Part shown: in pieces, positions 43,752-52,651 of the stretch
Layout: every line of letters starts with the position of its first letter
Position numbering within the stretch: the stretch's first letter is position 1
DNA from: Algoriphagus faecimaris
GTDB taxonomy: Bacteria > Bacteroidota > Bacteroidia > Cytophagales > Cyclobacteriaceae
Length of the DNA: 64,000 nucleotides
NCBI RefSeq assembly: GCF_900101705.1
Contig: NZ_FNAC01000019.1
Coordinates: 17,019-81,018, forward strand
Reading direction: 5' to 3'
The notes under the pieces: generated by a model
The model's input: only the letters and a program-made list of their open reading frames with translations
The model's database searches: none
What the model was told of the DNA's origin: nothing
Made by a program: the position numbers and the translations under genes

Positions 43752-43757
43752 AAAATT

Positions 43758-43790
43758 GGCTGTTTCAGATTTGGGACAGCCTCTTTTATT
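43758..43790 (+). terminator. Terminator of the propeller-like lipoprotein gene
   Basis: GGCTGT (43758-43763) pairs with ACAGCC (43776-43781) around a 12-nt loop and is followed by TCTTTTATTT. Confidence 0.6.
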
Positions 43791-44041
43791 TAGAAGCTAT
43801 TTTTTAACTTAAAGCGCATTAGTCTGGCTAGTCCTTTTTTTACCTAGATTGGTAGCAGAGTTGTCCACCTTTTGTGATTTACTTTTTGAATCAAAAGCGA
43901 AAAGCCAGTTAACCAGCCTTCAATTCCTTAGCTCTAAAAATATTTGGTAATTTTCTCACAAATTCATCACTTCGTTTGTTTTGAAGAAATAAAACCTACC
44001 GATATAAGTAAATCAAGCACCCTCTGAACCCTCATTTCTAC

Positions 44042-47000
44042 ATGTCTAGTGACAGAAATCCGCGATCTATGCGAAAATCTTTTAAAATCATTTTTATTGT
44101 CCTAATCGCTTTATTTTCAATAAGCTTTTTGGGAATACTTTTCTTATTTAAGCAACAAGATCACCTCGTGCAGCGCGCCATAGTTCAAGTGAATGAGCAA
44201 TTTGATGGCTACTTGGAGTTGGAAGATTCTCATATTGCTCCATTTGCCAACTTCCCCTATATCTCCATAGACCTCGAAAATGTGCGCTTCTATGAATCGA
44301 AAGACAAGAGTCAAACCCCTCTTTACGAGGCAAAAGATATCTATTTGGGTTTCAATTTGCTGAAACTCCTTCAAGGCTCCTATCAAGTCGAAAAGATCAA
44401 AATTCAGGAAGGCTTTTTAACTATTATTTCTTACCCTAATGGTGAGATTAATCTTTTACTCGCCAAGGGAATAGCGTCAACTCCTACTGACTCGCTAGAA
44501 AGCGAATTCCAAATTGACGTCAAAAATCTCTTGATGGAGGATTTCAAGCTCATTTATGAGGATCAATCAAGTGGTCAGGATCTCGTCGCTCATATCCAAT
44601 CACTTGACTCTAAAATCGCTGTTTCGGAGGATCATTTTTCCTTTGATCTCGTGGGAGACTTGATAGTAGATATCGATCAGGATAAGCAACATACTTTTTT
44701 TTCCAATAAGGCAGTTCAGCTAAATCTGCAATTGGACTTGGACCAATCGACTCAAACCTTAGAGATCACTTCCTCCTACTTGGATTTAGAAGGGTCCCGC
44801 TTTGGCATATCGGGAACGGTAGACTTAGATGACAACTTTCAGTCCGACTTGAAGTTAGAAGGGCAAAAACCCAATTTTGATCTTTTTGCTGCATTTGCTC
44901 CCGTAGAAGTGGGAGAAGCACTCAAACTCTATCAAAATGAAGGAGATATTTATTTTTTAGGTAGTATCGAGGGAAAAGTTGGCAACGGATATATCCCTGC
45001 CATTTCGGTTGAATTTGGATGTGAAAATGCTTGGTTTCTCAATCCTGATGTCGGTAAGCGTGTAGAGGATTTACGCTTTACAGGATTTTTTACCAATGGA
45101 GCCGATCGAAGTATGGAGACCTCCGAAATCCAGTTGAAAAACTTCTATTTCAAACCAGAAAAAGGTGCCTTTGAGGGGACGTTTTTGATCCAGAATTTCA
45201 ATGATCCCTTTGTGAATGTCGATGTGCATGCTAATCTCGACTTGCAGTTTCTCGGTGAATTTTTTGATTTGGAGATTCTTGATCAAGTCCAGGGAGAAGT
45301 GAAAATAGATATGCACTTCAATGAAATCCAAGATCTAGATTTATCATTTGATGATACAGCCCATCTTCGGGAAGGAATCGACAGTGAGATCACAGTAAAT
45401 AATCTGTCCTTCAAGCTTCCGAATCATCCTTTGCCGATTCGAGATGCAACGCTTCGGGCGGAGATGCGGTCTGGAGCAGTGGTACTCGACACCCTGTCAT
45501 TTAAGCTTGGGGATTCGGACCTTTCTGTAAAAGGGATATTTAGTGATTTTCCGGCAATACTACATGGGACCAATTCGCCGGTTCAATCCTCCTTGGTGGC
45601 CTCGAGTAAATTGCTCAAATTCCAGGACTTATTGGCTTATGATTCAGCTATGGCTAATTCGACTGAGGAAGAAGTCTCTGATTTCTCAATCAAATTGGCA
45701 TTCAATACTACAGGAAGCCAGTTGACGGATTTTGAGCATCTTCCTCAGGGTGAATTTTTTGTTGAGGATTTTTTTGCCAAGCTCAAGTATTTTCCCCACA
45801 CGTTTCATGACTTTCATGCGGATGTATTGATTGGTGATCAAAACTTGGAACTCAAAGATTTTTCGGGCGAAATCGATGACACGGACTTCCACTTCTCCGG
45901 AAAGGTGGAGAATTATGTCAAGTGGTTTGAACCGGTTACTATAGGTCAAAGTAGTTTTGAATTTGATTTCAGAAGTGATTTTCTGCATCCCGCAGACCTT
46001 TTGAGCTATCAGGACATCTCGTACCTACCAAAAGAGTATGCAAACGAGGAACTGACAGACCTCAAGTTGCATGGTAGATTAGACCTCAGCTATGATAGTA
46101 CCTTTCAATCGGCTGACTTCTTCTTGACAGAATTGACTATCCAAATGAAGCTCCACCCTTTAAAGCTCAGGGAATTTTCAGGTAGGATCCATTATGAAGA
46201 TGAGCATCTTCAGGTAGAAAATTTCTCAGGAGAAATGGGCAGGAGTGATTTCAAGATCAATCTCAACTGGTACACTGGTGAAGACTCTACCCTTAAAAAG
46301 CGAGACAATCTATTCCAATTGAGCTCTTCGAAGCTGGATTTGGATGCCCTGATGAATTATGATTCTGAATCCACGCAGCAAATCTCACATGACAGTGCCT
46401 TCAATATTTTCGAAATCCCCTTCTCAGATTTCCAAGTAAATGTAGCCATTCAGGAGCTGAATTATCACAATTTTTGGTTGGAAGACTTTTCCCTATCGGG
46501 AAGAATTACACCAGATCATTTTATCTACCTGGACGGGCTAGAGGTGCATACTGCAGATGGTCGGCTGATGATGGAGGGATATTTCAATGGCTCTGATCCC
46601 ACACAAATCTACTTTTCCAGTCAAATGAAAGCTGATAAGATAGACTTGGATAAATTGATGATTAAATTTTCAAACTTTGGTCAGGACTACTTGATCAATG
46701 AAAATCTTCATGGAAAAGTGAGTGGGACTATTGACAGCAAGTTTTTGGTTTACCCAGATCTGACTCCAATTATTGAGAAAAGTACCGCGACACTAGACTT
46801 GACGGTCTTTGAGGGTAGCTTGGTGAATTTTACACCACTTCAAGCCATGTCCTCTTATTTCAAGGATAAAAATCTAAATCTTGTCCGATTTGACACGCTT
46901 CAAAACACATTCAATCTCGATAATGGAGTGTTAGAAATACCGAAAATGAATATCAATTCAAGTCTTGGTTTTTTGGAGATTTCTGGCAAGCAAAGTCTCG

Positions 47001-47218
47001 ATTACAAGATGAATTATTATCTGAGAATCCCTCTAAAGCTAGTTACCAAAGTGGGTTTTCAATCGCTTTTCGGAGGAAAAAAGGCAGAGGAAATGGACCA
47101 AGATCAAGAAGATGCCATCCAATATCGGGACACAGATAAGCGGATTCGATTTGTCAATATCAATCTATCTGGAACTCCGGATGATTATAAAGTAGCCCTT
47201 CGGAAAGACAAAAATTAA
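44042..47218 (+). CDS. AsmA-like protein (bridge-type lipid transfer family)
   Basis: 1058 residues with one N-terminal membrane helix (about residues 14-35) and a very long strand-rich periplasmic part. The entry after the helix (DGYLELEDSHIAPFANFPYISIDLENVRF) and the C-terminal region (LDLTVFEGSLVNFTPLQAMS; LGFLEISGKQSLDYKMNYYLRIPL) match AsmA family proteins with the AsmA C-terminal domain. Such proteins form grooved rods that carry phospholipids between inner and outer membrane. An ATG nine codons in is an alternative start. Monocistronic. Confidence 0.85.
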   Translation: MSSDRNPRSMRKSFKIIFIVLIALFSISFLGILFLFKQQDHLVQRAIVQVNEQFDGYLELEDSHIAPFANFPYISIDLENVRFYESKDKSQTPLYEAKDIYLGFNLLKLLQGSYQVEKIKIQEGFLTIISYPNGEINLLLAKGIASTPTDSLESEFQIDVKNLLMEDFKLIYEDQSSGQDLVAHIQSLDSKIAVSEDHFSFDLVGDLIVDIDQDKQHTFFSNKAVQLNLQLDLDQSTQTLEITSSYLDLEGSRFGISGTVDLDDNFQSDLKLEGQKPNFDLFAAFAPVEVGEALKLYQNEGDIYFLGSIEGKVGNGYIPAISVEFGCENAWFLNPDVGKRVEDLRFTGFFTNGADRSMETSEIQLKNFYFKPEKGAFEGTFLIQNFNDPFVNVDVHANLDLQFLGEFFDLEILDQVQGEVKIDMHFNEIQDLDLSFDDTAHLREGIDSEITVNNLSFKLPNHPLPIRDATLRAEMRSGAVVLDTLSFKLGDSDLSVKGIFSDFPAILHGTNSPVQSSLVASSKLLKFQDLLAYDSAMANSTEEEVSDFSIKLAFNTTGSQLTDFEHLPQGEFFVEDFFAKLKYFPHTFHDFHADVLIGDQNLELKDFSGEIDDTDFHFSGKVENYVKWFEPVTIGQSSFEFDFRSDFLHPADLLSYQDISYLPKEYANEELTDLKLHGRLDLSYDSTFQSADFFLTELTIQMKLHPLKLREFSGRIHYEDEHLQVENFSGEMGRSDFKINLNWYTGEDSTLKKRDNLFQLSSSKLDLDALMNYDSESTQQISHDSAFNIFEIPFSDFQVNVAIQELNYHNFWLEDFSLSGRITPDHFIYLDGLEVHTADGRLMMEGYFNGSDPTQIYFSSQMKADKIDLDKLMIKFSNFGQDYLINENLHGKVSGTIDSKFLVYPDLTPIIEKSTATLDLTVFEGSLVNFTPLQAMSSYFKDKNLNLVRFDTLQNTFNLDNGVLEIPKMNINSSLGFLEISGKQSLDYKMNYYLRIPLKLVTKVGFQSLFGGKKAEEMDQDQEDAIQYRDTDKRIRFVNINLSGTPDDYKVALRKDKN

Positions 47219-47353
47219 ATCCTTAGCTCCTCAAAATTTACAATTCCAAGGGGCTATTGGAGGATTAATAATCCGGGTCTTAGTGATTCAAATGGCTATA
47301 AGTCATATTTACCCACTCCTTCTCCGAATAATTGTTTTGAACTGCTCCTACAC

Positions 47354-48700
47354 TTACAATAATTCATTCGCCAGATTAGCTAACTCTGACCGTTCCCCTT
47401 TCTCCAGCTTGATATGGGCATAGAGTGGATGGTCTTTGACCCGGTCGATGAGATAGGATAGGCCATTGGACTGGGAGTCCAAATAAGGCGTATCGATCTG
47501 ATGCACATCTCCCGTAAAAACGATCTTGGTATTTTCTCCCGCGCGGGAAATAATCGTCTTGATCTCATGCGGAGTGAGGTTTTGAGCCTCATCCACGATA
47601 AAGAAAATATTGGAAAGCGAACGGCCACGGATATAGGCCAATGGCTGAATGACCAACTTCTCCTGATTGACCAACTCGGTGATTTTCTGGTATTCTTTGT
47701 CGGTCTCTTTGTACTGATTTTGGATGAATTTCAGATTATCCCATAGCGGCTCCATATAGGGATTGAGTTTAGACTTGATATCTCCGGGTAGGTAGCCGAT
47801 ATCCTTATTGGAAAGTGGGACGATAGGCCGGGCAAGGAAAATCTGCTTATACTCTCTTCGCTGCTCCAGCGCACCCGCTAAGGCCAAAAGGGTTTTGCCC
47901 GTACCTGCCACACCCTGAATAGATACCAGTCGAATGTTGGGGTCCGTTATAGCATGGAGGGCAAACGTCTGCTCGGCATTTTTGGGTTTGATATTGTAAG
48001 CCAGCTTTTTATCCACCCGCTCCAAAATATTTTGCTCGGGATTGTAAAAGGCCAAAACCGAGTTTTTATCGCTTTTCAGTATATAATAGGCATTGGCTTT
48101 TCGCTTTCGAGTGCCCAAAATTTCCTTAGCATCGATATAGCCCGAGTCATAGAGCGTGTTGATGGCTTTGGGGTCTACATTATCCAAAATGTACTTTCCC
48201 GTATTTTCCAGCTCATTGATATTTTTGATCTTACCGGTTTCGTAGTCTTCGGCGAGAATTTCAAGGGATTTGGCCTTCAGCCTTAAGTTGATGTCTTTGG
48301 AGACCAGGATTACTTTGCGGTTTTTCTCATTTTCCTTGAGATAAAGGGCGGCATTGAGGATTTTATGGTCATTTTTTTCTTCTCCAAAGATCACATTGGC
48401 ATTGACTTTATTGTCAGGGTTCATGAGTACTTTAAAGTTTCCCTTGGTCTTGCCATTGAGTGGGGTCCATTCGTGAATCATGTGATCCATAGACAATTTA
48501 TCCAATAATCGGATAAATTCACGGGCTTCAAAGTTTTTGGTGTCATTGCCTTTTTTGAACTGATCGAGTTCCTCTAGCACTGTGATCGGGATGACCACGT
48601 CATGCTCGGCAAAATTCATGATGGAGTTGTGTGCGTAGAGGATCACGGATGTGTCCAGCACAAAGATTTTCCGATCTTTATCGGCTTTGGCTCTAGGCAT
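47354..48700 (-). CDS. PhoH family ATPase with N-terminal PIN domain (PhoH2 type)
   Basis: 448 residues. PIN-like RNase domain at about 10-150 (KIFVLDTSVILY; VVIPITVLEELDQFK; VILVSKDINLRLKA), then a PhoH P-loop domain with Walker A GVAGTGKTLLALAGA (about 266) and Walker B IFFIVDEAQNLTPHE. PIN-PhoH proteins unwind and cut RNA in an ATP-dependent way. Not evidence of phosphate control despite the name. It is downstream of the SNF2-type gene on the same strand but separated by 184 bp and a terminator. Confidence 0.92.
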   Translation of the reverse strand: MPRAKADKDRKIFVLDTSVILYAHNSIMNFAEHDVVIPITVLEELDQFKKGNDTKNFEAREFIRLLDKLSMDHMIHEWTPLNGKTKGNFKVLMNPDNKVNANVIFGEEKNDHKILNAALYLKENEKNRKVILVSKDINLRLKAKSLEILAEDYETGKIKNINELENTGKYILDNVDPKAINTLYDSGYIDAKEILGTRKRKANAYYILKSDKNSVLAFYNPEQNILERVDKKLAYNIKPKNAEQTFALHAITDPNIRLVSIQGVAGTGKTLLALAGALEQRREYKQIFLARPIVPLSNKDIGYLPGDIKSKLNPYMEPLWDNLKFIQNQYKETDKEYQKITELVNQEKLVIQPLAYIRGRSLSNIFFIVDEAQNLTPHEIKTIISRAGENTKIVFTGDVHQIDTPYLDSQSNGLSYLIDRVKDHPLYAHIKLEKGERSELANLANELL

Positions 48701-48834
48701 GTGCAGGTAGGTATTTAGTGGTATCGTGTAGGTTTAATTTAGAAAAATATCCTCTCGAATAGCTAAGATTTAACAATAATTTATCGTTAAATAAATAGCA
48801 TATTGCTTTATGCAGTTGAAAATCAAGGTAATAA

Positions 48835-48867
48835 AAAAGGGTGGGAATTTGTCTTTCCCACCCTTTT
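48835..48867 (-). terminator. Terminator of the SNF2-family gene
   Basis: Thirteen-bp perfect stem (48835-48847 with 48855-48867) with a 7-nt loop; on the minus strand it ends in six T. Lies 17 bases after the helicase stop codon. Confidence 0.92.
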
Positions 48868-48884
48868 CGTCTTTTTACATGCAA

Positions 48885-51824
48885 TTAATCCAAAAGTGCT
48901 GCAATATCCTGCTGATCTAAGCTTTTCATAAAGCTTTCTTCGTTTGAGATTAGCTCTCCTGCAAGTGCTAATTTTCTGTTTTGAAGCGCCATGATCTTTT
49001 CTTCTACCGAATCCCTTGAGATAAATTTGTAGATGATCACTTTATTTTCTTGTCCGATTCGGTGAGCACGATCTATAGCTTGGGCTTCGACGGCTGGATT
49101 CCACCATGGATCTAGTAAGAAGACATATTCTGCTTTGGTCAAGTTAAGACCAACCCCTCCGGCTTTGAGTGAGATCAAAAAGACCTTAACCTCCTCTTGC
49201 TCCTGAAATTTTTCTACCTGAGCCTGCCGGTCTTTGGTCGAGCCATCGAGGTAGGCATAAGTGATTCCCTCCTGATCCAGGTAATTTTTAATGATGGCTA
49301 GGTGTCTTACAAACTGGCTAAATACAAGTACCTTGTGCCCTTCTGAAATCGTAGATTGCAGCATATAGGTCACATCCTCCAGTTTGCCTGAGTCGCCCTC
49401 ATAATCTTCACGAACGAGTTTGGGGTGATTGGCGATTTGCCGGAGTTGGGTGAGTCCTCTCAAGAGGGTAAACTGCTGTGAGCCCCTGCCCGCCAAGCTA
49501 AGCTCTCCGATGATCTTTTCACGATAATAGGTTTTGACTTCCTCATAGACTTTCTCCTGTGCGGGAGTCATCGCCGAGTATTTAATATTGGTGATTTTCT
49601 CCGGAAGATCAGTGGCAACCTGAGTTTTGAGACGTCTTAAGATAAAGGGCTTGATCAGTGAGTTGAGCTTGACTGCTTTGTCCTTATCATTTTGCTTTTC
49701 TATAGGTTGGAGAAAGCTCTTTTTAAAGTAATTCTGATTGCCCAAAAGCCCCGGATTGATAAAATTCATCTGGGACCAAAGATCCATGGTGCCGTTTTCT
49801 ACAGGCGTACCAGTCAGGATGAGCTTTTGTTTACTTTTCAGCTTGTTGACAGCCATCGCGATATTACTTCCTGGATTTTTGATGGCCTGGGATTCATCAA
49901 GAATGATATAATTGAAATAAAAGTCCTTTAGGATATTTACGTCCAAGCGGGTGATTCCGTAGGAAGTGAGTACTAGGTCGTAATCGCGGAATTTCCAGGG
50001 ATCCTTGATTCGTTGTGTGCCGGAGTAGACCAAAATCTTCAGCTCGGGACAAAACTTCTTAGCCTCGAGCTCCCAGTTATAAATCAAAGATGTTGGCATC
50101 ACTAGCAGTGAAGTAAACCCGGGATTTTCTTGCTTTTCATAGCCCAAAAGTGCCAGAGTTTGCACGGTCTTACCCAGACCCATATCATCTGCTAAGCAAC
50201 CTCCAAATCGAAATTCGTTGAGGAATCTCAGCCAGTTATAGCCTGCTTTCTGATAGGGACGAAGGGTTCCTTCGAAGTATTCGGGCAGCTCGTAATCTTC
50301 TATGCTTTCAAAATCGCGGAGCTGCTCTAGTTTTCGAGTAAGTGTGAGCTGAACCAGATTTCCTTCTTCCAATTGCTTGGCAAGAGCAATGTGATGCTTT
50401 CGCATGATGATTTGATCCTTGCTGCTTCCCTCTTCCATGAAAGAAAACAACTCCCCATAATTGACATACCATGAGGCGGGAATGACAGCGATCTCTCCAT
50501 TAGGCAATTCAAATTCAGTTTTGCCTTGAAGAATCATCGCACGGATCTTCGCAAATGGAATAAGGTAGATCCCAAACTTGATATTGGCTTTTACATCAAA
50601 CCAATCAATATTTTCATTGACCTCAATGGTGATTTGTGCTTTGCCGATATGGTAGATTTTTCCGTTTTTATTTTGCTTTTGTACCAGTTTGATTTTTTTA
50701 GCCTCCAGCTCTTCTTCATGCTCAGAGATCCATTCAAAGGCCTGGGTTTTCGACCAAGAGACTTTTCCCGTTCGGACTGGTAGCCCCATATCATTGATGA
50801 CCTTGCCAAATGACTTTTCTTTTTGCAAGCTTCGAATGGTTTTCTTGAAAATGAACTCTCCGTCCTTCTCGACTAGGGACACAGCGTTTCCAGCAGATTG
50901 ATCTTTTCCTAATTCTATTGGAAAATCACTGTCTCCGTATTTAAACCTGAGTTCGAATACGATAAACTCTTCTTTTTCCCCCTCTTCCTCTTCACCAAAA
51001 AGATCAGGGCTGGAGTTGCTAGGTAGGTCTTGAATCGTCAATAGGACCTCTGGAGTGCCTCTTGCTGTAGTGAGTTTAAAGCCTTCTGTATGGACATCGT
51101 ATTGAGTCAGTAGAGGGACCATAAATTTTTTGAAGTAGGTCGACTCCATCTTCTTGTCGATGACAATGAATTTTTTATTCAAAAATGGCTGAAGTTTTTT
51201 CCCATCTACCTCCTGTGCAAAATGATATAGCTGTTGATTGACAATTAGCCAAGCGGGACTTTTGCAGATCAAATAGCCTCCCTTGTATTGCCATTCTATT
51301 TTCTCCGTATCATACATGATGGTAGGAAAATAATGGGTGTTTTCGGGATTTTTATAAAAATGAAATCGGATAGAGGCACCCTGAGGCAGCACTTCGATCT
51401 CGCGCCAGGTAGGATTTCCATCAGATCCCATTTCAAACAGTCTCCTGCCAATCAAAAGGGGAAGGATCTTTGCGCGCTGTTTTTCAAGTGTGTTTTCTAG
51501 ATGTTCTTGTAAATCTAGATTCTCCGTCTTGGGATCAAAGATCCGCTGAAGATATTCCTTTGGGCGTAAATTTTTGCGTTTTAGGTGAGGCTTTATAATC
51601 GTTTCGGGATGCATGGCATCCATAAGTTTGATGAGCTCGTAGTCCTTTTTCTCTAGGCCAGCATCAAATTCATTGGCGTTTGCAGAACTTATGTTTTGGT
51701 AAGCGTAGGATAGGCGACCTTTATCATCTATTTGAACGACAAAAGATTCAATCAAAAGGCCTAGAAACTCATGGCTAAAAATAGAATAAACGATTTGAAA
51801 GGGCTTTTCAGCATCTACAATCAT
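48885..51824 (-). CDS. SNF2-family DNA-dependent ATPase / DEAD-like helicase
   Basis: 979 residues. The C-terminal ~460 residues hold the Snf2 core: GCLADDMGLGKTVQTLALLG (Walker A), ILDESQAIKNPGSN (DExx box), LTGTPVENG, LRRLKTQVATDLPEK, and the helicase motifs LISLKAGGVGLNLTKA and AIDRAHRIGQEN. The N-terminal ~500 residues are the variable SWIM/HelA-like part with mixed strands and no catalytic motif. Bacterial Snf2 proteins of the RapA/HepA-like group act on nucleoprotein complexes; the exact role here is unknown. Confidence 0.9.
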   Translation of the reverse strand: MIVDAEKPFQIVYSIFSHEFLGLLIESFVVQIDDKGRLSYAYQNISSANANEFDAGLEKKDYELIKLMDAMHPETIIKPHLKRKNLRPKEYLQRIFDPKTENLDLQEHLENTLEKQRAKILPLLIGRRLFEMGSDGNPTWREIEVLPQGASIRFHFYKNPENTHYFPTIMYDTEKIEWQYKGGYLICKSPAWLIVNQQLYHFAQEVDGKKLQPFLNKKFIVIDKKMESTYFKKFMVPLLTQYDVHTEGFKLTTARGTPEVLLTIQDLPSNSSPDLFGEEEEGEKEEFIVFELRFKYGDSDFPIELGKDQSAGNAVSLVEKDGEFIFKKTIRSLQKEKSFGKVINDMGLPVRTGKVSWSKTQAFEWISEHEEELEAKKIKLVQKQNKNGKIYHIGKAQITIEVNENIDWFDVKANIKFGIYLIPFAKIRAMILQGKTEFELPNGEIAVIPASWYVNYGELFSFMEEGSSKDQIIMRKHHIALAKQLEEGNLVQLTLTRKLEQLRDFESIEDYELPEYFEGTLRPYQKAGYNWLRFLNEFRFGGCLADDMGLGKTVQTLALLGYEKQENPGFTSLLVMPTSLIYNWELEAKKFCPELKILVYSGTQRIKDPWKFRDYDLVLTSYGITRLDVNILKDFYFNYIILDESQAIKNPGSNIAMAVNKLKSKQKLILTGTPVENGTMDLWSQMNFINPGLLGNQNYFKKSFLQPIEKQNDKDKAVKLNSLIKPFILRRLKTQVATDLPEKITNIKYSAMTPAQEKVYEEVKTYYREKIIGELSLAGRGSQQFTLLRGLTQLRQIANHPKLVREDYEGDSGKLEDVTYMLQSTISEGHKVLVFSQFVRHLAIIKNYLDQEGITYAYLDGSTKDRQAQVEKFQEQEEVKVFLISLKAGGVGLNLTKAEYVFLLDPWWNPAVEAQAIDRAHRIGQENKVIIYKFISRDSVEEKIMALQNRKLALAGELISNEESFMKSLDQQDIAALLD

Positions 51825-51966
51825 AGTGTGGGTATGAAATTAATGAGGGAGAAGAATTGAAGGATTCTTTCCTAGGTAAAGTTTATGGGATTGCGAATAA
51901 GGCAATTAGCGTGAAATGTACTAAAAATACGCGTTCAATTAGAAAAAATCGGCCTTTTTTTGACCA

Positions 51967-51993
51967 CAAAAAAACCCGGAGGCATTTCCGGGT
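51967..51993 (-). terminator. Terminator of the ileS-lspA operon
   Basis: ACCCGGA (51974-51980) and TCCGGGT (51987-51993) form a 7-bp stem; on the minus strand it runs into seven T just after the lspA stop. Confidence 0.9.
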
Positions 51994-51999
51994 CATTCG

Positions 52000-52635
52000 T
52001 TACTCTTCGTTAAGCAAGGCTTGTTTATCTTGGTATTCGTCTTTTGAGGGCTCAGTTTTCTCAGGAAAGAACCTTCCCTGAAAAATCAATATAATCGCTA
52101 CACCCACAAAAATAGCTGCATCTGCGATATTGAAAATGGGCCAAAGCGCAGTGTAGGATCCACCCCATAGAGGCACCCAATCAGGGACATATCCCTCCCA
52201 AATATCAAAGTAAAACATGTCCACTACTTGACCATGAAACCATGGAGTGGGTGCATTATAAGGAGCGTTGTTTAGCCAAACTCCATAAAATACAGAGTCA
52301 ATTAAATTACCTATAGCACCTCCTAATATCATGGATATACATAATATATAAATGGGATGGTTTTTCTTTTCTATTATATAATACAAGTAATAACCTATAC
52401 CAAACATAGCCACCAAGCGGAAGGAAGTCAGCAGCATTTTGCCATATTCGGTCCCCAGTTCCATACCAAAGGCCATTCCAGGATTGGTGGTATAGTGAAG
52501 CTTAAACCAGTCTCCAAAAATGGGAATTTGCCCCGGCGTACCAAAGTCCATCTGAAAATGAACCAGCATCTTTACCGCCTGATCGATGGCAATCACCAAA
52601 AGTGTAATGCCGAAATATTTGAGATAGTTTTTCAT
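52000..52635 (-). CDS. lspA: Lipoprotein signal peptidase (signal peptidase II)
   Basis: 211 residues from the ATG at 52635, which gives an N-terminus (MKNYLKYFGITLLVIAIDQAVKM) typical of the enzyme; a start 18 codons upstream is not supported. Four membrane helices. The catalytic aspartates are in QVVDMFYF and FNIADAAIFVG, and GGAIGNLIDS lies before the first; TTNPGMAFG is also conserved. LspA cuts prolipoproteins before the lipidated Cys, so it processes the many lipoproteins of this window. A 16-bp gap after ileS shows the classic ileS-lspA pairing. Confidence 0.96.
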   Translation of the reverse strand: MKNYLKYFGITLLVIAIDQAVKMLVHFQMDFGTPGQIPIFGDWFKLHYTTNPGMAFGMELGTEYGKMLLTSFRLVAMFGIGYYLYYIIEKKNHPIYILCISMILGGAIGNLIDSVFYGVWLNNAPYNAPTPWFHGQVVDMFYFDIWEGYVPDWVPLWGGSYTALWPIFNIADAAIFVGVAIILIFQGRFFPEKTEPSKDEYQDKQALLNEE

Positions 52636-52651
52636 TGCTATGATTAAGCCA